From the NCBI RefSeq assembly GCF_000327385.1, contig NW_008710779.1, forward strand, positions 545,347-609,346: a stretch of DNA of 64,000 nt, given 5' to 3'. Of the stretch, positions 47,876 through 59,700 are shown piece after piece; within the stretch, counting starts at the first letter, position 1, and each line of letters starts with the position of its first letter. The position numbers were made by a program, and so were the translations under genes. Below the pieces are notes generated by a model, which worked only from the letters and a program-made list of their open reading frames with translations, was not told the DNA's origin and ran no database searches. Source of the DNA: Lottia gigantea. Its lineage: Eukaryota > Mollusca > Gastropoda > Lottiidae.

Positions 47876-50278
47876 GATGGATGAAAAACAGAGGAAGAGC
47901 TTTTATTTCTTCTCAGATATTTTAAACATTCTACAATGTCAATACACAGACATTGTTCTGAAGATACTGTGAAGTCATTATTTTTCGTTGAGTTTCATTT
48001 TCATGGGTTTTTGGAGGGTTGACCAATTTACACAATAATTGTTTCTCCACAAATGTACAAAAGTATTTGAGAACATTTTTAAAATATGCTTCATGAAATT
48101 TGGGGCCTACAAAAATAATTGATTTCACAGTAAGTTTGGCTTGGCTTGTAAGATACCATCGTGAAACCCAGTGAAGTTGGATGTTAAACTCAACTATACA
48201 TATATACATATTACTTGCCCTCTAACATAGCTAATGTGATATTGAAACTTATTTTGAATGACAACCATGGCCTATGTGTTATAACTTGGAAGTTTATTTG
48301 AGAATTTAAAGTGCGCCTAATAACTTTTTTTTTCTTTTGTTAACATTCCAGTATATTCACTTGCAATTCAATTAGGATTGAGTGAAATTATTGTTTTACA
48401 AGCCAAAGCCAAACATTTTGTGATTATAGATGTCTGTTTTGTTTGTCTTCACTTCTAACCAAAAAAAAAAAAATGGTTTGGCAATAGACGTTTGTTTGAA
48501 GTATTATGGTTGTCGATAACAACCAGTTTATTATACTATATATCTATATTTATTGGGTTATTGTAACATCTTATTTACTAACAGGGTCACAAGACATCCA
48601 TTAATTGTTTTTAATATATATATTATTTATTATTTTATGGGTTTATTTGTTATTGTTATAGAGTGAAGATCAATGCAGTTTTAGAGGAGTTAGGAGAATG
48701 TCAAGGCAAAAACATCAGATTACCTTTACAGCTTTATATAAGACCTTTATTAACATCAGAAAATCATAGTCAAAACTAGCAGAATTTTATCCTGCATTTT
48801 AAGTGTTTATAGCTTGTTTTGACAGATGTTGTCCGGCTTATTCAGAAAAACCGGACATTTTCACGATTCAGGTCTGTCATTAAACTTTTGTAACTTATGA
48901 CCAATGTGATTGGGTAATATTGCTATAACATAAACCAATCAATGATGTTTTTGACAAGCTTGACACCTGTCAATCACTATTAGGGGCCAATGAATATCAC
49001 AAATCATATATTATATATCATGTTCTAGGGGTTTTGATATGATTTAAATTTAAGGTCACATAATTTTTAACGCCCATGTGTATGTTTATGGGAGGGACAA
49101 TAAATATCTGTATTTATACAATTGATTTTAATCGATTCCTTATCTTGGGGCATTTATATTTGAGTCGTGGAAAAAATTAGTAAAATTGTGTCCATATATA
49201 AACTGTACAAAAGAAAATGGCACTTTTTAATTTTTGACCCATGTTTTAATGTAACCACATTACAAAAATGTTTTATTTTTCTGTTCTGTACATTCCACAG
49301 ACACTTGTTATTTGAAAGGCTATAGTAATCTAAATATTTGTTTAAGCAGGCGATAAAGCTATATTTCATCTATCTGTATCACTTATCAAAATTGGAATCA
49401 TTCGTTCAGAATGCATTGTTAAAAAATATATGCATGGACAATATTAATAAAAGCCTGGAAATGATTACAGTATAAAATTGTAATGTATTTTAGAGTAACT
49501 GGATGTAAGATTTTAAATCTGATAAGTGATACATACAGCTAATTTTCAGCTATTACTATGTAATTAAAGCAAATACATGTAGGTAGATTACTATTTACTT
49601 GTACTTTTATTCCACATATTGACTGGCCAATATATATATGTAAGTAACTGTTTATTTATTCAAATGTTATTAAGGTAGAATTGCAACGATTAATTTATAT
49701 TTAATGCATAATAATAGTAGCATAATAACACAATTTTATTTATGTTGCTATGGAAAAAGATCTGACAAGGTTTGGTCACAAAATTTATCACACTAGCTAC
49801 AATCACCAACACAAAATTGATCACAATTAGCATAATATGACATCATATCATATGAAACTACTTATGGTTCTTACGTATGGAAATAACACACACAAATGTA
49901 GTTCATAACCATTTTGAATCTCTTTTCCTCGACCTTATAAGTGGAATGTTTAAAAAGGCAAATTTGGAAACCTTTAATAAATCTGTTTTCAAAATTCGAC
50001 TCATTCAGTTGAGTTAGAGAGTCAAAATAGCTGAGAACTATGTTCGTGTGTGTTATTTCCATGTAAGAAGCATACATAGTTTTATATGATCCTTCTATTA
50101 AACCATATATTATAATGTACCAGAACTCATTTATTAAAGCCTTCAGCACACTCAATTGACATTTGCACAGATTTTGTGTCAAAGCATTGTAAAGAAGGTT
50201 ATGGTTAAATATTGTGAAATGTGTACAAATAACATTAATTAGTGTATTATTCATTGTCTTTTAATAACTCACCATCAA

Positions 50279-50478
50279 TTTAAAGGGATACTACCTCTTA
50301 GAATGACAAAAAATTTAAAGCCTCAAACTTGGTCAATAAGTGTATATATTCATCAGTTGGACTTACCATGTTGTATAGTTATAACACCAGGTAAGTCCAC
50401 TGATGAACATAGTCTCATTTTGGCTAAGTTGAAAATTTTTAATTTTTTGGTCATCCTAAGAGATAGTATACCTTTAAA
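50279..50478. repeat. MITE family C, complete 200-bp copy
   Basis: The left end TTTAAAGGGATACTACCTCT is the inverse of the right end (AGAGATAGTATACCTTTAAA), and pairing continues through TTAG.ATGAC.AAAAATT. The second pair TTGGACTTACC/GGTAAGTCCA completes a long hairpin. Confidence 0.88.
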
Positions 50479-50951
50479 TATTCAATGATATTATGAACAT
50501 TTCATGGTATTTAGTGTATTTTGTGTCCATATAAACTGAAAATAAAATATCCTTCATTATCAATGAATGAGGAATTTTTAATTTATTAGAATTAGTGCTA
50601 TCTAATGCTTTGTAAGGTTAGAGATCAAAAATATTATCTGGTAGTTGTGTATATTTATGTAGAAAGAGATCTGATTTCATTTTGATAGTTTAGTTGTTAA
50701 TGAAGCAAAATAAACATGTTTTATTTCACAAAGGATATGTTGTGATACACGGTATGACATACACTGTCTATTGGTCATTTTCTTTGTATCAGTTTTTCTA
50801 TATATCACTGCATTTATAGTACGTTCAGACGACTAAGGTTAAGGCAGCTTAACTATCAACCTTTTTTCGAGCCTGTTTAACACAGTCAAACTTGGTTTGT
50901 GATACATGTATAGTGAATTACCGTAAAAAAAAAAAGATACTAGTATATACT

Positions 50952-51250
50952 TAAAGCACTTGTAAAGAGGTTATGTGTATCTGGGACACTGTTAGCATTA
51001 ATTATCACCATTCTAATTTTTAATCAGGTGTTTGTGTTTCCAGCAATTCCACTGTTTTATGATGTCACTAATAGCAAAATATGCTTTATCACATAAGGCC
51101 TTCGCAATTTGTGATGTCATCAAACACCTAGTTTAGGTGGAATTGCAGGAATCACAGACTTTAGAATGAAAATTGGAATGGTGCAAATTGATGCTATCAC
51201 CTTTGACGATACACATACAAAATTTAGAAAACCTTCTTACAATCCTTTTA
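50952..51250. repeat. MITE family B, complete copy
   Basis: Carries the family body: TGTAAAGAGGTTATGTGTAT at left, GAATGGTGCAAATTGATGCT at right and TTCTTACAATCCTTTTA at the end. The CRE-like palindromes of the 22056 copy appear here as TGATGTCA, consistent with CpG decay. Confidence 0.85.
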
Positions 51251-53040
51251 ATATCTGTCATGAAAACTAATTAAGTAAATTCGTGTTCATTGTAATAAGC
51301 AATAATGCTTTCTACTATCACAAGTAAACTATCAATATGTAAATCAGACGTGTATAGTACTGAAAATACTGTTTCACCAACTTCAAATAACTCAGACTTA
51401 AGAATACATGTTGTATTACTTAATGATGTTTAACAGTTTTAAAAACCTAATAAACTAATCAAAGTTAATGTGTTATTTTTCCCCAAAAAAAATCTTTTTC
51501 AATCAGGCGTCTGTGGTTCCTGCAATTAAACATAAATGAAGCGTTTTATGACTTCACTATCGTAAAAGGTTTAATATGATATAAGCAGTTTTCCTCAGCG
51601 ACACCATCAAACCTCTTGACAATTCCTTCAAAAAAAAAGTCAAATTTACTCATGGCGAATTTTCATCCAATTTCGAGTCAAGGACATAAATTACCCTCTT
51701 TTCTGTAATGAGCTTAGATTTGAATTTTTGATCTCATGTCACAAAATTTTCAACAGTATCTTTTGGTCTAAGAATGTCTTCAGATATAGATCTACAAGAA
51801 AATCTGGACTGAAAATTCTCATCTGTAAAAAACTTTTCTGGTGGTTGGTATTTTCATCTACCCAAAAACATTCAAAGTCTCCCAGCAAAGGGTTTCAAGT
51901 TGTTATTACAATTCATACAAAACTCAAATAGTTCACATGCAAGAATTGAATTGGCATTACCAACTATATGGCAATCCCACCCCTCACACATATAGTAAAT
52001 TTCAATTGCATTTGTAAGGCCATAAAATCTGACGGTTAATTTTTTGTCATTGAAAAAATTGAAAATATATTTTTGTTTATCAGTTGAGTTTTACATAACA
52101 TCCTTACATCAAAGGTTGTAAACAAAAACAAATTTGGAAGCACGTGCAGTCGTATAGGTCACATGACATATCACATGACATAATAAGATGAAGGTACAGA
52201 TGATAATTGTGTTTGGTTATTGATTTGATTCATGAAAAATATATTAAATTGAGGTAAGTATTGTTATTCATTTATGATTTCGTGAATCATTTAAGTCTTG
52301 AAGGTTTTGGAATGTATATTAGAACCAGGTTATGTCCTACAGTTATATTGTGAATTATACAAATCGTCCTCATGGATTTGATTTATGTTTGGGTTGGTGA
52401 AAATCATATCCACTTAAAAAGGAGTGTTTTATTTGAAGGTGCAACACGAAGGAAGTGAGTTAATTTCCTTTTTAGAACTACTATCTAACCCAGTGGTTCC
52501 AAACATATTTTAGCCTTCACACCCCTGAAGCAATTTTCACACCCCAAAAATTTGTTTCATCCACATTTGATAATATGAGGTGCTCTCTCAACTCAAAATA
52601 AATTCTTCTACAACTGTTAGTCCCAACACCCCAGGTTGGGAACCAGAGATCTGGAGACTATACAATTGAAATAAATGCACAGATTTCCAGAATCTTCTGT
52701 GAAATGTTAAACACGAATGAAGTGTTAAGGGTCTTTTCAATAATCAAACAACTATATACTGTAAGTTTTATTAACCACATTGTATTTGATTTGAATGCCA
52801 GATAAGTTGGCAATAGAAAGAGATAATGTATACAGAGATAGTATAAGATTGACTAACAGATTGCAATGTAATTAACACAACTAATCTAGCTGTGTGTATT
52901 ACATCATAATAATAATGATATAACAGATAGATATATTACACAATACTTAGTCTAAACAAAATATCAAATCCAATATCAATTCAATTATTTGGGTAACTTC
53001 TCTCAAGCCATGATCTGACAACATTCTTCTTAGATTCATA

Positions 53041-53465
53041 ATTGAGCTCTGTCAGCGTTAATAGATAACATTGAAATTGAGCTGAGTCAGCTTTATTAGA
53101 TAACATTGAAATTGAGCTGAGTCAGCTTTATCAGATAACATTGAAATTGAGCTGAGTCAGCTTTATTAGATAACATTGAATTTGAGCTGAGTCAGCTTTA
53201 TCAGATAACATTGAAATTGAGCTGTGTCAGCTTTATCAGATAACATTGAAATTGAGCTGAGTCAGCTTTATCAAATAACATTGAAATTGAGCTGTGTCAG
53301 ATTTATCAAATAACATTTAAATTGAGCTGTGTCAGATTTATTAGACAACATTGAAATTGAGCTTTGTCAGCATTTTTAGATAACATTGAAATTGAGATGT
53401 GTCAGCTTTATCAGATAACATTGAAATTGAGCTGAGTCAGCATTTTCAGATAACATTGAATTTTT
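53041..53465. repeat. 35-bp minisatellite, about 12 copies
   Basis: Unit ATTGAGCTGAGTCAGCTTTA + TCAGATAACATTGAA. The unit contains TGAGTCAG, an AP-1-like TGAGTCA site, in the best-conserved copies; others read TGTGTCAG. No higher-order pattern seen. Confidence 0.95.
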
Positions 53466-55084
53466 TTTTTAGACAACTTTAAGCCTCTAGTTAGATTGTA
53501 TAAATCAATATTTGGATGGAATAATATATCACAATTGAGACAGAAACATTTCTGTAATTTTACAAATTTACATAACAATTTTTACAATGTATTCATATAT
53601 AGATAACTGTATAACAAAACATAAATAAATAAATAATATTCAAAATACTATACATTAGTGTGCATATTTTCTATTGTAAAGTTTCATATAAAGATCACTG
53701 ACTAAAATGCAGCTCTGAATAGTTTACATGTTTCAGAATGTGTGAAGTAACTCATACGAAAAACAGGAAACATAATATCTAGCACTGTAATTTAACCAGA
53801 GTATATTAAATTAAAGGTTCCCTCACACCATAGCAGATCACCACTTGCCTATGGTTGTGTTGTTGTAAATAATGAAAGTGGCCATGAGTTCCAAACGCAA
53901 TTCACAACTCAGTTGCACGAGAGTTGCATCCAAAACTAAAATTTGCAACCAGTGATCGTTATGGTGTAATATGGTGTTATGTAAATTGCAAATAAACCTT
54001 ATTCCTTAGTGACATTTATCTATTATAGGTGACCTCCACTAAAATTTCTTCTGAATGGGCAGATTCAAGTTAAAGTTAAAAATGCACTTAAACTGTATCT
54101 ACTATACTCCATTAAAAAGAGCCTTTTTCACAAATATTTGAATTTATGCAATGCAATGATTTGCAAATATTATCAATATTTATAATATATAAATAAAATC
54201 AGATCCTATTTCATAGAAAAATGAAATGCAGATTTAAAAAAAAATACAGTGATCAGAATAATTAAAAAAACTAATAAAAATTTCACATAAAGGAAACCCT
54301 CATCTTACTAAAAATAAATAACCAGCACACGGAAGCTATCATATGAAAAAGTGCACCAAAGTATTTAATGTGCGCTGGACTTGGGTTTAGGTGAAAGTAG
54401 TAAATGAAATATGAACTGTGTTCAATCTAATAAATTGATATGAACTCTTTACTGCACATGCCTGTTAGATGCCCTTCACATTTTCCACGGAATTTCGTCA
54501 TGATTCAGTGCTATTGCAATTTACATCCAACAACAAGGACTAAATTCAACTTCTTCTAGAAGAGTTTTTAAGAACTGTTTCAAATGACACTACAATTTAA
54601 CATTTCTCAGACCACTTGATTTGCTGTGTAATGTAAATGGTAACAGTGGCATTGAGAACAGAATGTGTTAAATCGACCAAGTGTAAAAGGGGCTAATGAG
54701 TCACAAGAAAGAAACCAGTGTGTGTCGATCATAGTATTCAATAGAGACAATAGGAAAATACATGTTTTAAAGTATTCATAATACTTACAAAGATCTTATT
54801 TCCTAGATCTATTTTGATTACTGCTATATGCAAAGGTTATAACTGATAAATATGATATTCACGAAAATATAGATAAGAAAATTCAGGATATGTGTGAAAA
54901 TTTATATGTAAAAAAATAAGACTTCAGTGAAATGGTACCAATATTTTAAAGACCAACTAATTTAAGTTAAAATTTGCATTGTATAAAGCAAAATCAAGCC
55001 ACAATTTGTCGATAAATTTTGAGAAACGAAGCCCCAACTGAGGAAAAATATCTTCGTTTGAAAATATCAAAGTATATTTGTGGT

Positions 55085-55415
55085 CATCTTCACAATGTCA
55101 AAATATATTTTAAACTTCATACATTTAAGTTTACCTGGCCTGCAATAGTCACCTTTCTTGTATCATGGTAGTTTGTAAATGAAGTGATTTGATTGGATTG
55201 TATGCTAGCGAATACAACCAATCAGGGGTCTCAATAGAAAGTCTCTTAACAATAAGCCATGATATTTCCAGCCTTTCTATCAAGGTCTCTGATTGGCTGT
55301 TTTCGCTGGCATACAATCCAATAAAATCACTGCATCATTCCATGATACCAGATAAGTGGCTATTGCAGTCAAGGTATAAGTATGAAGTTTGTAATAACTT
55401 GACATTATAAAGATG
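55085..55415. repeat. Foldback MITE family A at the LCA5 3' end
   Basis: Opens CATCTTCACAATGTCAAAAT and closes TGACATTATAAAGATG. The internal TTGGATTGTATGCTAGCGAA and inverse TTCGCTGGCATACAATCCAA are well paired. It begins 23 bp after the LCA5 stop codon in gene orientation, so it should form most of the 3'UTR. Confidence 0.87.
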
Positions 55416-55438
55416 ATTTATGGTATATGAATGATTCA

Positions 55439-56794
55439 TCATAACATGACTTCTTCAATATCATCTTCTATATTATCTATTGCATTTACAGTTGGTTTTG
55501 AACTAAATGTTGTGGTAGTGTGTTGGGGTCGCTTTGGTAATAATTTAGTTGCACCATTTTCAAATCCATCATCAAATTCAATTAAGGCTGATCCACCACC
55601 AAACAGAGTGCTGGAATTTTCTCGTTTAGCAGAGGAATTATTTATAATCTTTGATTCGGCATTATCCCAAGGAAAAGGAGAAGTCTTTGTGCCAGATGAT
55701 TTTCTAACTTTTTCAGTGAAACCAAAGTCTTCATTTGATTTCGTGTCTTCGGTTTTTTTACCAAAAAGATCATTTAATAACTTGGCCTTTCTCTCAGAAC
55801 TTGCAGGAATGGTAGTTCTCTGACTATCATTGTTCTTAGAAATCATTGTCTTATTGTTAACAGGGGGAGCTTTCAGATTATCACTATTGAAAATACTGGA
55901 TGTAAAAGACGGTTTGTAACCTCCAACTTCTTCGTCTTCTTTTTTAGATTTAATTTTGCGTTGTTTTTCTATGTAAGGAATTGAAACATCATCATGAGAG
56001 GGTAAACCATTATGTAAGTTTTCAGTAGGTTTAGTGAAACTGTAGTTGCTTTTAGTGGAATAATTGCTATCTAAGCCAGGGGAATATGAAGGATTTGAAG
56101 TAATAAATGTAGCTCTTTGAGGAGAATCAGCTTTCATGGACAACGGTTCGGGTATTTTCTCAGATGAGTTATCCATTTGTTTCAACTTGGCCAATAACCG
56201 GTCCTTCTTCCTTCTTTCTTCCTGTAATTTTGGATCTATTTCCAATCTTCTTCGTTCTTCTTCTGCTTCTTTTTCTCGTAATTTAGCTTCTTCTTCTCTT
56301 TGCCGTCTGGCTTCATCTTCTAAGCGCTGTTTTCTTTCTTCTTCTAAGCGTTTTATTCTCTCTTCTTCTTTCTTTTCTCTATTTCTTCTCTCTTCCTCTT
56401 CTCTCTTTTCACGGTCTAATCTTTCCTGTCGTTCAAACTCTTCTTGTTCTTCTTTTCGCTTTCTTTCTCGTCTTTCTCTCTCTATCTCTTCTTTCCAATT
56501 ATTTTCTCTCTCTTGCTCTTCTCTTAATCTTCTATCTCTTTCTTCTTCTCTTCGTTTGCTTTCTTTCTCTTCTTGTTCATTTCGTTTAATTCTCTCATCT
56601 TCCAATAACTTTCTTTTATCTTGTTCTTCCTTTTCCAGTTTTATTCTGTTACGTTCTCTCTGAATCCATAAATCTGCTTCTTCTTCTGTTTCAATTCTGT
56701 TTTTAACTTTATTTTCATCTTGTTTTGTTTTTAATGGTTCTTTTGATACTTTCTCTTTTTCAGTCCAGATATCTCTTGCCTTGTGCCTTGGAGA
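55439..56794 (-). CDS. LCA5: LCA5 last exon with Glu/Arg-rich helix and C-terminal motifs
   Basis: 452 codons. The first 210 residues are dominated by E, R and K with i/i+4 opposite charges and almost no prolines, fitting a long single alpha helix; RRKKDRLLAKLKQMD matches human KREMLLAKLNEID. The rest is Ser/Asn-rich linker with RKAKLLNDLFGKK (human KKANLMEQLFGAS) and the acidic C-terminus. The helix is clearly longer than in human. Confidence 0.92.
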   Translation of the reverse strand, partial: SPRHKARDIWTEKEKVSKEPLKTKQDENKVKNRIETEEEADLWIQRERNRIKLEKEEQDKRKLLEDERIKRNEQEEKESKRREEERDRRLREEQERENNWKEEIERERRERKRKEEQEEFERQERLDREKREEEERRNREKKEEERIKRLEEERKQRLEDEARRQREEEAKLREKEAEEERRRLEIDPKLQEERRKKDRLLAKLKQMDNSSEKIPEPLSMKADSPQRATFITSNPSYSPGLDSNYSTKSNYSFTKPTENLHNGLPSHDDVSIPYIEKQRKIKSKKEDEEVGGYKPSFTSSIFNSDNLKAPPVNNKTMISKNNDSQRTTIPASSERKAKLLNDLFGKKTEDTKSNEDFGFTEKVRKSSGTKTSPFPWDNAESKIINNSSAKRENSSTLFGGGSALIEFDDGFENGATKLLPKRPQHTTTTFSSKPTVNAIDNIEDDIEEVML

Positions 56795-59700
56795 CTGGAA
56801 AACACAAAAACAAACATTCAGAAAATGTAGTTCACAGGAACTAACTGTACTTAAACAAGCAAATTTTTTTTCTGTAGAAGGCTCTGCTTGGTGTTAAAGT
56901 CTTTATGCCAAGGGCTTTGATTGATTGTTTTTGCCAATGTACAATCCAATCAAATTGCTGCTTTTGTGATGCAAGAAAAGTGCCTTCATATAGAAAATAT
57001 AAAGATGATGTCTTGTTATTCCCAATTAACTTTTTCAAAAGCTTATTTAGTTCATAACAATTTCTTTAAGAAGCCTTCACACCATTGCGATCTCAAGTTA
57101 TGTATGGTTGCTAAAAGCAATAGCGATCATAAATTCTGAATGCAAGTTCTGCAACTGAGTTGTGAGTTGGTGTTCAGTACTCATGACCACTTGCTAATTG
57201 CTAAGGCGTACGGGCAGGTTTACGGTTTACAAAAATTCTCACCTCTGATTTTTTCTTTTCTTCCATTCTACGTTTTTCTTCATACAATTTCACTTTTTCT
57301 CTGGAAGTAAGATCTGTAAGTGACGGGATGCGTTTCTTACGACCTGGCGGAGGTGTATGTAGTGGTGTTCCATTATATGAAGCATGATGTTTGGGTGATG
57401 CCTTCATCAATCGATTACTATATATATTTTTAATTTCTAACTCCTTTTCTTTTTCCTGAAATAAGAGCAATTTATTCACCGGCTAACTAAAGGTATAACA
57501 AACTCCATCTAATACCTTGACATCATTATGCACTTTTCTTGCATCAAGCTTGCATCTGAATGCAGCGATTTGATTGGATACGATTGTGCGCCAGCAAAAA
57601 CAGCCAATCAAAGCCCTTGGCAGAAAGACTTAAAAGCCCACAATCTAATCTAATTGAGCTTACAAACTTGGGTGATGACAGAAAATGGGCTAATGATGTC
57701 AAGGTATTACACAGAATTTATAAAACTTGACATTGTGAAAATGACCTATGGTTGCAGGTAAGGTTAAAATGGCGAATGTATGTTAGTTTACTATCTAAAA
57801 TAAATTATATCCACATTCAAGATATTTTTAACTTAAATATTAACAAGTTATTAGAAATCGTCAGTCTCAGTAAGATAATCCACAGTTTCTGACATCCCAA
57901 TTCAGCACCAATTATCACACAATTTATAATAAATTATAAAACTTTTCCCTTTGCATTTGTTACTAGGGATGGGCGATATTGGTTCAAGTGGAAATCACAA
58001 TATTTATCATAAATATATCACTATAAAAGTTTTATATCACAATATTTCTTAAGATTTCTAATGGTTTTTGAACTAAAATGTTTTGTTTTTTTCCAATTTT
58101 AAATTGGTGAAATTTGACGCTTTTTTGGTTTATCTCATGATAACCACCATCCATCAGAATATGGTAATATTTCGCAATTATTTTATGAGGAAATATAATT
58201 ACTAACAATATAAATACTCTATATCATGAAGTTATAATGATGTCCCACCTTTGGTATATTTACCAACAAATTAAGATTTTTTTACATAGAACTCTATGAT
58301 AATATTTGTCATATACATACATATGCCTTAGCTTGTAATAACCCTATTTGATTTTACAAAACAGGGTCCTGAATACAATCAAATATACCTTACCCTTAGT
58401 GCTAATACAACATCACTCTGTTTTCCTTCTAACATCTTTAACTGTTTCTTGGTTTCTCTATGATGAGCCAATTCTATTCCCATTTCATGTCTGTGGTTTT
58501 TATTTAATGCCTCTATATGTCGTTCCAATTCCTATAATATTAATATAAATGAAATATGAATCACTTTACACATCATCTAATCAAAGAGTAATGTATATCC
58601 AGACTTATTTCTCCCCCATGGTTTTTGTGAAGTGATTGCATTAAGAATTTCAGCATTAAACAGAAACAATCATCATGAATTGCTATAATTTTTTTTGCCC
58701 GCAATGTAGACATTTTACAGATTAAAGGGAATTGTTAAGTGTTTTTTTCCCTATTTTTAAGACATTTCTGGCTTCATTTTGCATCATTCCATTTTTTAGT
58801 CAGATGTCTACAATTATAGATAAGCTTATGCTTAACCGCTTTATGATTTCATTATTGCAAAAGGGTCTTTGTGATACCTAAATATTAAAATGTTTATTTT
58901 TAGTGGAATTGCAAGAGCCAGAGACATCCAATTGAAAATTAGAATGGTGAAAATCGATGCTGTCAGTGTTCTTAATACACAAGAAAAGTTTAGAGAAAAC
59001 CTTTTTACGATCCCTTTATAAAGTATTAGATAAATGAATGTGTGGATTTACAACAATTGCTGTGCCAGTGATATGAATAAAAAAAAAAAATTCAAAATTT
59101 TAATATCTCTTTTTGCTTATAATTGACTTGCCAAATTCTGCAAATCATTGTCATAACCACAACTACACAGGTGTATCATAATATAAGCTAAGATAACATC
59201 ATTTGGAAGTTAGAGAATGGTGTTCTTGGTTGATCAATTTATCATTATCACTATGACAGGATGACATGAATGAAGTTCAATTAACGATCTAACAACTAAT
59301 TTGGGTATTGATTATCTCTATGGAAATAATTAATACTATAAGAATGGAATACGCCCAGCAAACTCTCTCGAAAGAAATTTTATCTCCAACATGTTTGGTT
59401 CTTAATTCTTATTATTCTTAACAGCATATCAAAATTGATATAAAACTTGACCCATACACATGTCCACTGTCTGGTGTGGTTTACGTTTCTGGATTATCAA
59501 TGTTGCCCAAGTCTTGTCCATATTGTGATATTCTTTTTTTCTGGTGTTAGAGGTAGATGTAAATATTATTCACATAAAAACACTGGATATCTGTTAAGAG
59601 TCCAGTAGACACATAAACCATTGGGCGCATACAAATAGACAAGACAGACAAACAAAAAATGGACATACTGGCAGAGCAAACATACCAATGGATGGAGTCT

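Larger units (their letters stand above)
47876..55438. other. Syt1 3'UTR and convergent intergenic region
   Basis: No coding exon recognised. Candidate Syt1 polyadenylation signals (AATAAA) are at 49099, 49446, 50541 and 50709; I cannot tell which is used. The region also holds MITEs at 50279-50478, 50952-51250 and 55085-55415, a 35-bp tandem array (53041-53465), a family B fragment (51495-51630) and a repeat at about 53815-53995 shared with 57066-57205. Confidence 0.6.

Noticed and set aside
55431-56663. Plus-strand ORFs of 130 and 175 residues, one very Ser-rich
   Set aside because: Antisense shadow of the LCA5 last exon; the Ser runs are the complement of Glu/Arg codons.
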